Below are positions 17,874 through 27,054 of a DNA stretch of 64,000 nt, in pieces. The notes beneath the pieces are model-generated. The model searched no databases and was not told where the DNA came from. It saw only the letters and a program-made list of their open reading frames with translations. Source of the DNA: Bradyrhizobium valentinum (GTDB lineage Bacteria > Pseudomonadota > Alphaproteobacteria > Rhizobiales > Xanthobacteraceae); the NCBI RefSeq assembly GCF_001440405.1, contig NZ_LLXX01000153.1, forward strand, positions 108,044 through 172,043, written 5' to 3'. Each line of letters opens with the position of its first letter. The stretch's first letter is position 1. A program made the translations under genes and the position numbers.

Positions 17874-17889
17874 TGTTGCGAACGCGACA
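17874..17889. promoter_or_regulatory. NifA upstream activator site (TGT-N10-ACA)
   Basis: TGTTGCGAACGCGACA is a perfect NifA-type site. The same 17 bases (with a leading C) occur upstream of fixR at 3499-3515. Its distance to the -24 element at 17791 is ~90 bases, within the usual 80-150 range. Confidence 0.6.
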
Positions 17890-18048
17890 AATCGAACAGG
17901 CGCGAACACGACATGGGTCAAGAGGCGTTTCATTAATCTCTCTGCCCCTGACAATAGAATCCAGATTTGTAGACTGTCTGGCGTCTTAGGATAACTGTGA
18001 GCGCGAGTTCACAAGCGGCCCGGCGCCTCAGTCGGGCCCCATACTGAG

Positions 18049-18504
18049 TCATTTGTCGGACCGCGACGCAACCAAAAGCCTCCGGTTAGCGAACAGTGCC
18101 AGAACCTGCCCTGCGTTCCAAGCAAAGACGTGAAACGTGATGCCTCCGAGAATCTCTCTCGAACTGAGGGCGCCTGCGCAGCCGAATACGTTAACAACCT
18201 CGGCGTATTCTGAGCCAATCCCAACACTGCTGAGGCCCGACTGCGTGACGCGACAATGCCCGGCTGGCAATGAGCGAGCGTTCACGAACCTGTAATCCGC
18301 ATCGAGGTCCTCAGAATCGGCGGGATTAACGGCACCTCCGTTAGGCGGAATGCTAGCTTGTGCAGGTCCAGGGGCGCTCGGTATCACCATCACCTGCACC
18401 AACAGCCACGCAAATGCAGCAATTGCCTTGGATTTCGTCCCTTCTCGCCAACTGGTGGAAACACCTGTCAGGACGAACGCTTTAGATATCTTTATCGAAG
18501 GCAA
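18049..18504 (-). CDS. possible small exported protein, unknown
   Basis: A 151-residue open frame with a hydrophobic stretch near residues 26-45 (AIAAFAWLLVQVMVIPSA) followed by a Pro/Ala segment. It could be a signal anchor or an internal signal peptide if a later start is used. Two Cys occur in the remainder. No family was recognised and no strong ribosome-binding site was seen. It lies upstream of the peptide operon on the same strand but is separated by the promoter region. Chance open frame is a real alternative. Confidence 0.3.
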   Translation of the reverse strand: MPSIKISKAFVLTGVSTSWREGTKSKAIAAFAWLLVQVMVIPSAPGPAQASIPPNGGAVNPADSEDLDADYRFVNARSLPAGHCRVTQSGLSSVGIGSEYAEVVNVFGCAGALSSREILGGITFHVFAWNAGQVLALFANRRLLVASRSDK

Positions 18505-19211
18505 GGCGTCGAAGAGGTGGATCGGCGCCCGCCATTGATAACAAGAACAAGATGCATTCCAACTCTTCTCCCTATGATCGCAACGCTGGATTTCAGCTCG
18601 CGCACTTCGCCCATTGGTGGGTCAGGCAGTCGATCGAGGCCGCCCAGCCGTTCGCGCGTGTATTGTCCCAGATCCCACGCACGCCAGCGACGCGGGGTCC
18701 GAACCTAAATCAGGGAGCGTCGTGTTGATGCTGTGTTGAAAGAGAAAGGGGCGTGCCAGGCTGAGAAACGCCCACTAGACCCTATGTTCGCGCCCGGAGG
18801 TGACGGGCGGCCCGCCCCGCGGCAAGCTCCTATCGAAGGTTGCGCCGGAAGAGCCGGCGCCGAGCGCGATGATTCCTGGCTCACAGTGTGGTTCCACGAC
18901 AGCCGTCAGTTCGCGTGCAACGGGCCGTCAGCAAGGTATCCCAAATTTGCTTCCCAATACCTGCAGCAGGACCTGTCGGCTTAAAGACGCTTGTTGTCTC
19001 AAGTCGGACAGTAAGCATCAAGCCGCCAACTCCACTCAACGTATTCTTCGGAAAGGCTTGGATCAGTTCTTGGCACGATTGCTCCCATCTCTTGAACGCA
19101 CTTCGGCAAGTTCGATAGCTCGAATCATTCAACAATGGGCTGGAGCTTTCCATGGTCGCTTCTCCGTTGAGAGCTGCACGACTGCGAGATCGTGTTTGGA
19201 GACGGGTGCTT
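18505..19211. other. right part of the insertion, no clear gene
   Basis: About 700 bases at the right side of the 7.6 kb insert. A 90-codon minus-strand frame (18881-19153) has no recognisable domain. No terminal repeat matching the left end at 11571 could be found by eye. Confidence 0.4.
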
Positions 19212-20029
19212 ACTGACGAAATGGAAGGTCGTTGTGGTCAGGATCGCGATCATCATGCCGAGGATGACGATCCGCCAGTTGGCGAGTGCCTAGGGCAAAG
19301 ACCTCGCTTGCTTCTTCATCGCCAGAAATTCCGGACGTTTCCTCCAGCGTGCGGCCCAGGCAGAAGATAAGTGGAATGATCAGGCAACCGAGAAAGAACG
19401 GGATGCGCCAGCTCCCGGCGGCTACTACTCGTCCGGCATCGATTCGTTCAGCACGTAGCCCACGAGCGCCGCGACAAAGATCGCGACCTGCTGGCTGGAG
19501 GACTGGAACGAGCTGTAAAAACCGCGCTTGCCCGGGGGTTGCGATCTCCGACAGTTAGACCGAAACGCCGCCGACTCGACGCGGCGGAAAAGCCCTGCGG
19601 CAGCCGTCCGAGCAGCACGATAACGGGTGCGGCAATGCCGATTGTCTCGTAGCTGGGACAGAAGGCGATGACCACGGTACCGATTGCCATGATTGCGAGC
19701 GTGACGATCAGCCCTTGCCGACGGCCTATTTTGTCGATAAAGGCTCCGAGCACCATCGCGCCGACCGGACGCATCAAGGCGCCCAGCCGGAACACGCCGA
19801 AAGTGTTGAGCAGCGAAGCGGTTTCGCTCTCAGACGGAAAGAACGCCTTCCCAATGGCGCTGACGTAAAGGCCGATCAGAAAAATCGAACTGCTCGAGGA
19901 AATTGCGCTCGTCGCACGCAAAATCGCGCCGATGCGCGTTTGACCGTTGGTGCGTGCGGGGTGGATGTTTGCGACACTGTGAGTTTCCTCCCCGTCTGAA
20001 ATAAAATAGCCAGTTACGAAAGACCTCAC
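19212..20029 (-). pseudogene. MHS-family MFS transporter, N-terminal half
   Basis: Minus-strand translation starts near 20029 and contains QTRIGAILRAT. A short local double frameshift replaces the usual NFLEQFDFF segment. It then continues TFGVFRLGALMRPVGAMVLG, FIDKIGRRQGLIVTLAIMA and LLGRLPQGFSA, typical of MHS citrate/tricarballylate symporters. Further indels follow before WRIPFF, EETSG and WRIVILGMMIAILTTTTFHF at the break. The C-terminal half is at 11016-11570. Confidence 0.75.
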
Positions 20030-20977
20030 GCCAGCCCAACTGCAATTCGGGCCAGGAATTTGCCATCTTGGACACTACCCACCAAACCGAAAGCGCCTCA
20101 TCTTTTCAGCATATTTCGGCGACTGCCGCACGGTTGCACAGATGTCAAGATCTGTTTGCATGTTCAGCGAGGAGCAATTGCGGAGTAATCGGAGCTTTGG
20201 CCGATCTTCGGCAACAACACCCATCTACTGGCAGCTCCATCTTCAGGGCTGCACCGGTATTGAACGAGAACGACCGTGAGTCGAATCGCAACATCCGCAT
20301 CCATACCGCGGGATGCGATGCTAGCCTCCGAAAGGAAGTCGCGGAGATAGGTCGCGCCGAGATTCTTGTAAGGCCAAAGACAAGCTAGTGATCCCGACCG
20401 GCGGCCTGGAGTGCTCGCATACCGCGATCTCCGCGCTCGCCTCCGACGACCTGACGACATTGACGCGCGTGCAGGCGGGCGAAATTCATGGTTCACTACG
20501 TTCCGACCAGGATACTATGTTGGATCGTAGATTCTAATGCGATCGGACTGATCCTTGGCGCCAATGTCGAGCGTCCCGCCCAAGCCTTGCGGTATCATTG
20601 CCGGCGCAAGCGCTAAAGCGACCAGGAATCGTGCCTTGAGGTTTAGAGCCGCTACCGCAATCCACTGCGCTCTCCATTCAAAGAAATGGAGTGTCGGTAA
20701 ATGGTCGCGCATTGTTGACGAGGGTCGCAAACCATCCCGAGCTGCTCGGCCGCATCGGTGGCAACCTGTTGGATTTCAGCGGCAGCAAAAGGCGCTCGCC
20801 GCATGTCCCTCCCGCCGAATGGCCCTGAAGACTTACTCCGCAGCTTTGAAATTGGACCGACAGTCGACGGCCACATGCGCTCCGAGCCGCGCGAATTCAC
20901 GCGCGAGCTCCTCCCGGGCGTCTGAGGACGAGCCGATGACGAGGGAAACCTTTCCGATGAAGCCGGGCCAGCCAAAC
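20030..20977. other. decayed region, no assignable gene
   Basis: About 950 bases. Plus-strand frames contain protein-like stretches split by stops and shifts (for example LIPTGGLECSHTAISALASD near 20390 and NHPELLGRIGGNLLDFSGSK near 20730). This looks like an old pseudogene of unrecognised family. It runs up to the RedY-like gene. Confidence 0.4.
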
Positions 20978-21301
20978 TCAGGGTTTGATGCGTTCCGTCC
21001 AGACCGACACTGTCTTGGATCTGTCGAGATACTTCTCGTAGAGTTCGTTGAGCATTTCCTTGCCGACCACAGCCAATTCAGCTTGATAGGCCGAGCGATC
21101 CGTCACCTCAATGCGCTCGACATAATCCCACGGGCCGCCCGATAAGCCAGCTCCGGTTTCGGTGATGCGGTGCGTACAATAGTTGACGATAGTTTTCATT
21201 TTGGCGGCGGTGACATAGTCCACCTCGCGTTCGAAGCGTTCATAGTCTGCCGCGCTGACACCCGGTTTTAATGCGGCAAATACAAATCGGACAACAGCCA
21301 T
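20978..21301 (-). CDS. RedY/HapK-like small protein (dimeric alpha-beta barrel type), copy 1
   Basis: A 107-residue protein of the REDY-like HapK type. Its motifs are FVFAALKPGVSAADYERFER, VNYCTHRITETG and YVERIEVTDRSAYQAELA, ending YLDRSKTVSVWTERI. The family is best known from prodigiosin-type pathways, and its exact role is unclear. This copy is intact. It follows a decayed oppF tail on the same strand, just as copy 2 follows the intact oppF at 25.1 kb, so the pair arose by segmental duplication. A perfect sigma-54/NifA promoter pair at 21844-21957 points toward it. Confidence 0.8.
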   Translation of the reverse strand: MAVVRFVFAALKPGVSAADYERFEREVDYVTAAKMKTIVNYCTHRITETGAGLSGGPWDYVERIEVTDRSAYQAELAVVGKEMLNELYEKYLDRSKTVSVWTERIKP

Positions 21302-21304
21302 AAT

Positions 21305-21760
21305 TCATCCTTCTTCTTGTTGTGACGGACCAGAAATCAAGCGACCAGCTCTGAGCCAAGATGACAGGTGACGAATCGGCCGGGCGCGAGCTCCTTCAAG
21401 GGTCTTTCTGCTCAGATGGGGAGAACGCCCGCGCAGCCTGCATCCGGGCGCGAAATCGATAGAGCTTGGGATTTCGCCGGCTAACGTGAAGTCGTCTCGC
21501 TTTGCGTCGGCATCGGGCACAGAACGGCGACCGGTCAGGCTCGCGTAAGGGTGCAAGCGCGTCGCGAACAAATCGCGTGTGTCAGACATCTCCACGACGC
21601 TGCCGAGATACATCACTGCAACGCCGCTCGCGAGGTACTTCACCGCGCGACATCGTGCCAAATCCCGTGCTGGACGAACGACAGCGGCACCCGCGAAGCA
21701 TGCTGCCAAGCTTCAATCGGCGGGACCGCATTCAACAGTGCAGCGTCTATGGCATTGATT
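21305..21760 (-). pseudogene. duplicated 3' part of an OppF-type ATPase gene
   Basis: VKYLASGVAVMYLGSVVEMS, DTRDLFATRLHPYA and DDFTLAGEIPSSIDF mirror the C-terminal third of the OppF-like protein encoded at 25101-26087, with indels and substitutions. Faint similarity continues upstream to about 21740. No nucleotide-binding motifs remain. It is directly followed by a RedY-like gene, the same order as in the intact operon. Confidence 0.8.
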
Positions 21761-21794
21761 TGGATCGATCGAGCGAGTTTCATCTGAACTCCGA

Positions 21795-21815
21795 GGCCGT
21801 CTCTGCGAGACGGCC
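21795..21815. promoter_or_regulatory. perfect 9-bp stem-loop in the leader of the 21.8 kb promoter
   Basis: GGCCGTCTC-TGC-GAGACGGCC is a perfect 9-base stem with a 3-base loop. It lies between the sigma-54 promoter at 21844 and a small minus-strand frame starting at 21783. There is no T-run, so it is more likely a leader structure than a terminator. Confidence 0.5.
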
Positions 21816-21843
21816 GTGGTCGTAGTGTATCCCACCGTGTCCC

Positions 21844-21859
21844 AGCAATCGGCGTGCCA
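21844..21859 (-). promoter_or_regulatory. sigma-54 -24/-12 promoter, leftward
   Basis: The minus strand reads TGGCACGCCGATTGCT, an exact RpoN consensus. A perfect NifA site lies ~90 bases upstream. It fires toward the decayed oppF tail and the intact RedY-like copy 1. A small frame starting MKLARSIQIN at 21783 with GGAG upstream is the first possible coding sequence, and it runs into the oppF remnant. Confidence 0.7.
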
Positions 21860-21941
21860 CAAAAGAGGTTGTGCGAGCTTGGTTGCAGAGGGGGAAAACC
21901 ATGTTCTTGGCGACGCGCCGGTGGAAATACTTGCGCCTTCC

Positions 21942-21957
21942 TGTCGGGTTCCGCACA
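21942..21957. promoter_or_regulatory. NifA upstream activator site
   Basis: TGTCGGGTTCCGCACA is a perfect TGT-N10-ACA site, well placed relative to the -24 element at 21859. Confidence 0.65.
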
Positions 21958-21959
21958 TA

Positions 21960-22816
21960 GCCGTCTTCAGCCGGACACGGCTGAACACGACAACACGCAG
22001 GCAGGATGGGGGCGACTTGATGCAGTACAAGCAGGGACTTATCGGAGAACCCCGAGGCGCCGCGTCGGGGAGAGCGGTCCCTCAGCTCACCGGCCACTTC
22101 TGGCAGCTGTTCCTGACCAGCTCCATCGGCCTAGAGTCCCTCTACGAGATCTCGTCATACGGAGCCGACATCTTGCTAGCGTCGAGCAGGTAATTGAGCT
22201 TAACGGGGCGGCGAGATAGGCGAAAGATGGAGATGTCCGGCGAGAGGCTCAATCGCGGCTTCGCCTTCCGGGCAATGATCAACACGTACTGGACGAATAG
22301 TGCTGCGCGCTTTTCTTCCGCCATCTGCGTTTGAACTTCAGCGCGATGACGTCGTGAAGCCTGAGCCGGCCGGCCTTCCTCGGTCCGTTCTTGATCACGG
22401 TGAGAGGCGTTCCTCCTTGTCCAGCCGGCCGGAGCACGGTGTTCTCAATTGCAGTCTTTTAAAATTGCGCTCGATCTAAGCCAAGCTCCGGGCGTATCGG
22501 CCGGCGCGAAGCGCGATGCAATTGCTGCGGGCGTCACGCTTAGCGCGATCCGAACCAGGCAGCCGATCAATCGCCGCGATCCTTCCAACGGCGTATCGCG
22601 GATCCGATACGCGTTGTAAGGTCAACGGCCGCGTCTCGAAAAGCAGAACATCATCATTCACTGCGTGCTGGCATGCTAATTGCCTGCCTGTGGCTCAACA
22701 CATAAATGGTAAGGCATGATCAATCTGACGGACAGCGCGACGTTAGCTTGCCGCCCACATTTTCAAGCGGGACGACGATATCGTTCAAGTGCAGCTAATG
22801 GGGGAGATTGATCTAC
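21960..22816. other. region upstream of glmS, no gene recognised
   Basis: About 850 bases. Frames on both strands carry no known domain. No nod box could be recognised upstream of the glmS/nodM-like gene. Confidence 0.45.
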
Positions 22817-24644
22817 GTGTGCGGGATTGTCGGCATTTTGGGACGCGCTCCGGTCGCGGACCAACTCGTCGCTTCGCTGAAGCGGCTGGATTATCGCGGC
22901 TCTGAGTCTGCGGGTGTTGCGACGCTAGAAGGCGATCACTTCGATCGGCGGTGCTCCGAGGGCAAGCTGAAAAACCTCGGAGAACCGGCTGCGCGCCAAG
23001 CCGCTGTGGGGCCATATCGGGATCGGCCACAGCCGCTGGGCCACCCGCGGCAAGCCGACCGAGAGTAACGCTCATCCGCATATGACCGATAACGTAGCCG
23101 TGGTCCACAACGGCATTATTGAGAATCTCCGCGAGCTGCGTGCCGAATTGGAACAGCAGGGCACCCAATTCGCCTCCGAAACCGACACCGAGATGGTCGC
23201 TCATCTCGTCGAATCCTATCTGACGAAAGGCTACTCACCCTCGGAAGCGGTGAAAGCGTCGCTGCCGAAATTGCGTGGCCCGTTCGCGCTGGCCATCCTG
23301 TTCAAGGGCCATGACGATCTCATGATCGGCGCCAGCAAGGGCTCGCCGCTTGCGATCGGTCAGGGGGATGGCAAGATGTATCTGGACTCGGATGCGATTG
23401 CGCTTGCGCCGTTCCCCGACACCATCACCTATCTCGAGGACGACGATTGGGCCGTGCTCACCCGCAAGACCAGCGTGATCTTTAACGCGCAAGGCGCCGT
23501 TGCCCATCGCGAGGTGGTGAAATCAGGGGGCTCGTCGTTCCTGATCGACAAGGCGAATTATCGTCACTTCATGGCCAAGGAAATTCACGAGCAGCCGGAA
23601 GTGGTGGGCCATACACTCCGGCGCTATGTCGACATGGCCGCCGAGCGCATCGCGTTGCCGCAGAGACTGCCATTCGACTTCAACGACATTGGCCGCATAT
23701 CGATCACGGGTTGCGGCAGCTCGAGCTATGCCGGCTATGTCGCCAAATATTGGTTCGAGCGTCTGGCCCGCGTCCCAGTCGAGCTCGATGTTGCCTCCGA
23801 ATTCCGCTACCGCGAGGCGCCGCTGCGCAAAGGCGATCTTGCCATCTTCATCTCGCAATCGGGCGAGACGGCCGACACGCTGGCCGCGCTCCGCTACGTC
23901 AAGGCGCAAGGGCTCCATACGCTCTCAGTCGTTAACGTGCCTACCTCGGCCATTGCGCGTGAGAGCGAGACCATGCTGCAGACGCTGGCCGGGCCCCAAA
24001 TCGGCGTCGCCTCGACCAGAGCGTTCACCTGCCAGCTGATGGTGCTCGCCGCGCTCGCGGTCGCCGCCGGCAAGTCGCGCGGCGAATTGTCCGACGCCGA
24101 CGAGACCAGGCTCGTGCAGAGGTTGATCGAGATTCCGAGGCTGATGGCAACCGCGCTCGCCACCGAGCCCCAAATCGAAAAGCTCGCGCGCGACATGGCG
24201 AAATGTCGCAACGTCGTCTATCTCGGCCGCGGCACCTCGTTCCCGCTGGCGCTGGAAGGCGCGCTGAAGCTCAAGGAAATCTCTTGTGTCCACGCCGAAG
24301 GCTATGCCGCCGGCGAGCTCAAGCACGGCCCGATTGCGTTGATCGACGAGACCATGCCTGTGGTCGTCATCGCGCCCTATGACGGGGTGTTCGAAAAGAC
24401 CGTCTCAAATATGCAGGAAGTTGCAGCAAGAGGCGGCAATATCATCCTGATGACCGACGCAAAAGGCGCGAGGGAGGCGATCGTAGACCCGCTCGTGACC
24501 ATCGTGCTGCCAGACATGCCAGCAACCTTTACGCCGATGGTCTATGACATTCCGATGCAGCTTTTAGCCTATCATACCGCGGTGGTGATGGGCACCAACG
24601 TGGATCAGCCGCGCAATCTTGCTAAAGCGGTGACCGTAGAATAG
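22817..24644 (+). pseudogene. nodM: glutamine-fructose-6-phosphate aminotransferase (GlmS/NodM), one frameshift
   Basis: GTG 22817 begins V-CGIVGILG, giving the N-terminal Cys nucleophile of the class II glutaminase domain. One extra G near 22980 shifts the frame. The protein resumes as KPLWGHIGIGHSRWATRGKP and runs unbroken to 24644 with both SIS isomerase domains (TGCGSSSYAGYVAKYW; SQSGETADTLAALRY; GRGTSFPLALEGALKLKEIS) and the C-terminal NLAKAVTVE. Total length is ~608 residues, normal for the family. Rhizobial islands often carry such a copy as nodM, supplying glucosamine for Nod factors. The frameshift is either a real inactivating mutation or a sequence error. Confidence 0.85.
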
Positions 24645-24676
24645 GCGGGCTTAGATAGATGTCACTGGAACAGGTT

Positions 24677-25064
24677 TTATTTTGTTTGGTACAGTGGGGA
24701 TGGTGTTTCAGCGCCGCAAATGACCGCATGCGGACCTGATCCGCCTTCGATGCGCTCTGACCAGACCGATACTGTCTTGGATTTATCGAGATATTTCTCG
24801 TAAAGTTCGTCGATCAGTTCCTTGCCGGCAACGGCAAGTTCAGCTTCATAGGCTGCACGGTCGGTCACCTCAATGCGCTCGACGTAGTGCCGCGGTCCGC
24901 CCGATAGGCTAGCACCGGTTTCGGTGATGCGGTGCGTTCGATAGCTCACGATAGTCTTTGATTGGAGGCGATGGGACATAGTCCAGGTCGTGCTCGAAGC
25001 GTTCATAGTCTGCCGCACTGACACCCGGCTTCAATGCGGCAAACACAAATCGGACAATCCTCAT
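24677..25064 (-). pseudogene. RedY/HapK-like protein, copy 2, frameshifted
   Basis: The ATG at 25064 opens MRIVRFVFAALKPGVSAADY and ERFEHDLDYV. The frame breaks near 24960 and continues as SKTIVSYRTHRITETGASLS and YVERIEVTDRAAYEAELAVA, with a C-terminal extension to 24677. It is a close relative of the intact copy at 20978. It lies just after oppF on the same strand, as the last gene of the importer operon. Confidence 0.75.
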
Positions 25065-25100
25065 GATGGATCGTCATCCTTTGTTATGGCGGACCTGAAA

Positions 25101-26087
25101 TCAAGGGCACAGCTCTGAGGCGAGATGACAGGCGACGAATCGGCCCGGCGCGATCTCCTTCAACGGCGGTTTTTCTGCGCAGATAGGTTTGGCCAATGGA
25201 CAACGCCCGCGCAGCCTGCATCCGGTCTCGACATCAATGGGGCTTGGAATTTCGCCTGCCAATGTGAAATCGTCCCGCCTTGCGTCGGGATCGGGCACCG
25301 GAACGGCCGCCAATAACGCGCGCGTGTAGGGGTGCAAGGGCTTCGCGAACAGATCGCGTGTGTCCGATAATTCCACGATGCTGCCGAGATACATCACTGC
25401 AACGCGGCTCGCGAGGTACTTCACCGTGGCCAGATCGTGCGAAATGAAAAGGTAGGATAGCCCGAGATGTTCGCGCAGCTTCTCCAGCAGGAGAATCGCT
25501 CGCGACCGCAACGAGACGTCGAGTGCGGACGTCGGTTCGTCGAGAACAACAAAGCGAGGATTTGTCGCGATCGCCCGGGCAATATTCACGCGCTGGCGTT
25601 GGCCACCCGAAAGCTCGTGGGGATAGCTGTCCAAAAGATCGCGGCCAAGACCCACCTCGTGCATGAGCTCTTCGACCCGTGCGCGGCGTTCCTTTGCATC
25701 AAATTTGGTATGAAGCGTGAGCGCCTCCTCGACCATGCTTCTCACCGAAAGCCTGGGATTGAGGGACGCGGTGGGATCCTGGAACACCATTTGGATGTCC
25801 CGGCGGAATGGCCTCATTGCTTGCGCGTCAAGCGTCGCGATCTCCTTGCCGGCATAGCGGACAGATCCCGCCGTCGGTTTCAGTAACCGAACCAGGCAAC
25901 GCGCGACGGTCGATTTGCCACAGCCTGACTCACCAACCAGTCCGAGGGTTTCGCCGGCCTCTACGTCGAAGGAGACGGAATCGACCGCTCGCAAGACAGG
26001 CTCGGCTTGACCACGTAGGCGCGCGAGTGTGCCGCCAATCCCGCCCAGCGGAAAGTGCATTTGCAGATCACGAATCTCAACAAGTGC
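25101..26087 (-). CDS. OppF/DppF-type ABC transporter ATPase
   Basis: About 328 residues with Walker A GLVGESGCGKSTVARCLV (near residue 55), signature LSGGQRQRVNIARAIA, Walker B FVVLDEPTSALDVS, and a C-terminal oligopeptide-transporter tail with the Cys-rich GCRLRGRCPLAKPIC. GTG 26087 has GAGGA close upstream; ATG 26108 is an alternative that overlaps oppD further. It energises uptake with the OppD partner. It is the fourth transporter gene of a binding protein-B-C-D-F operon on the minus strand. Confidence 0.9.
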   Translation of the reverse strand, partial: ALVEIRDLQMHFPLGGIGGTLARLRGQAEPVLRAVDSVSFDVEAGETLGLVGESGCGKSTVARCLVRLLKPTAGSVRYAGKEIATLDAQAMRPFRRDIQMVFQDPTASLNPRLSVRSMVEEALTLHTKFDAKERRARVEELMHEVGLGRDLLDSYPHELSGGQRQRVNIARAIATNPRFVVLDEPTSALDVSLRSRAILLLEKLREHLGLSYLFISHDLATVKYLASRVAVMYLGSIVELSDTRDLFAKPLHPYTRALLAAVPVPDPDARRDDFTLAGEIPSPIDVETGCRLRGRCPLAKPICAEKPPLKEIAPGRFVACHLASELCP

Positions 26088-27054
26088 CACGACGTTCCTC
26101 AAATCCATAACATGCTACAACATGGCCGGGAGCGGCCTCGACCATCGGGGGCCGCGAAACGCGACAGCGATCCATCGTCCACTCACAACGTCCTGCGTAA
26201 CGGCAGCCGCTGGGCGGGTTGATCAATGAAGGAACCGAGCCCGATATCGGCTCAAGCACGACATCCCGATCTACTCTCGGGATCGATCGGACGAGCGCCT
26301 TCGTATATGGATGAGCGGGATTATGGAACAGGTCCCGCACGGGCGCGCATTCAACCAGCTGGCCCGCATGCATAACGGCAACGCGGTCGCAGATTTCGGC
26401 AACGACGCCCAGATCGTGCGTAATGAGCATGATCGCGGCTCCCGTCTTGGTGCTCAATTCGCGTAAAAGATCGAGAATCTTGGCTGCGATCGACACGTCA
26501 AGCCCGGTGGTGGGCTCGTCCGCAAGCAGAAGCTGAGGTGAGGTTGCAAGCGCCATCGCGATCATGACGCGTTGACACATTCCCCCCGAGAGCTGATGCG
26601 GGTATTGGTTGGCCCGCTTCTCTGGTGCTGGAATGCGAACAAGGCGCAGCATCTCCAGCATCCTCTTCTCGGCCTCTCGCGTCGACAAACCTGCGTGCAC
26701 CATCAGCAAGCGCGAAATCTGCCTTCCAACGGTCAGGAGCGGGTTAAGCGCGGTTCGCGGCGTTTGCGAGACCATCGCGATCTTCGCGCCGCGCATTCGG
26801 CGCATCTGCTCCTCAGGAAGCGAGCCAAGATCAATGCCGTCGAAGTGGACGCTTCCTGACACCACACGCCCTGGCGGGCGGATCAGGCGCAGGACGGCGA
26901 AAGACGTCACCGACTTCCCCGACCCGGACTCACCGACTAGTCCAAGAATCTCGCCTCGGCGAATCGTCAGGTTAATGTGATCGACGGCTTCAATCGCGCC
27001 TTGATTGATCTGAAAATGAACAGTCAGATCCGAGATCTCAAGCATTTCGGTCAT
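26077..27054 (-). CDS. OppD/DppD-type ABC transporter ATPase
   Basis: 325 residues. Walker A is GLVGESGSGKSVTSFAVLRL, the signature LSGGMCQRVMIAMALA and Walker B LLLADEPTTGLDVS. The C-terminal Cys cluster (GCRYAGRCEWTMDRC) is typical of peptide/nickel-type importers. The start overlaps the end of the upstream permease gene by four bases (ATGA), and its end overlaps the oppF start, indicating tight translational coupling. Confidence 0.92.
   Translation of the reverse strand: MTEMLEISDLTVHFQINQGAIEAVDHINLTIRRGEILGLVGESGSGKSVTSFAVLRLIRPPGRVVSGSVHFDGIDLGSLPEEQMRRMRGAKIAMVSQTPRTALNPLLTVGRQISRLLMVHAGLSTREAEKRMLEMLRLVRIPAPEKRANQYPHQLSGGMCQRVMIAMALATSPQLLLADEPTTGLDVSIAAKILDLLRELSTKTGAAIMLITHDLGVVAEICDRVAVMHAGQLVECAPVRDLFHNPAHPYTKALVRSIPRVDRDVVLEPISGSVPSLINPPSGCRYAGRCEWTMDRCRVSRPPMVEAAPGHVVACYGFEERRGTC

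Larger units (their letters stand above)
11571..19214. mobile_element. ~7.6 kb insertion splitting an MHS transporter gene
   Basis: Everything between the two halves of the transporter behaves as inserted DNA. The left flank ends GTAAACT (11570) and the right flank begins ACTGACG (19212). Removing the insert and one ACT restores a continuous coding sequence. The insert carries an IS481-like remnant at its left side and a minus-strand peptide-export cassette. No convincing terminal inverted repeats were found, so the mechanism is open; it may have formed in several steps. Confidence 0.6.
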
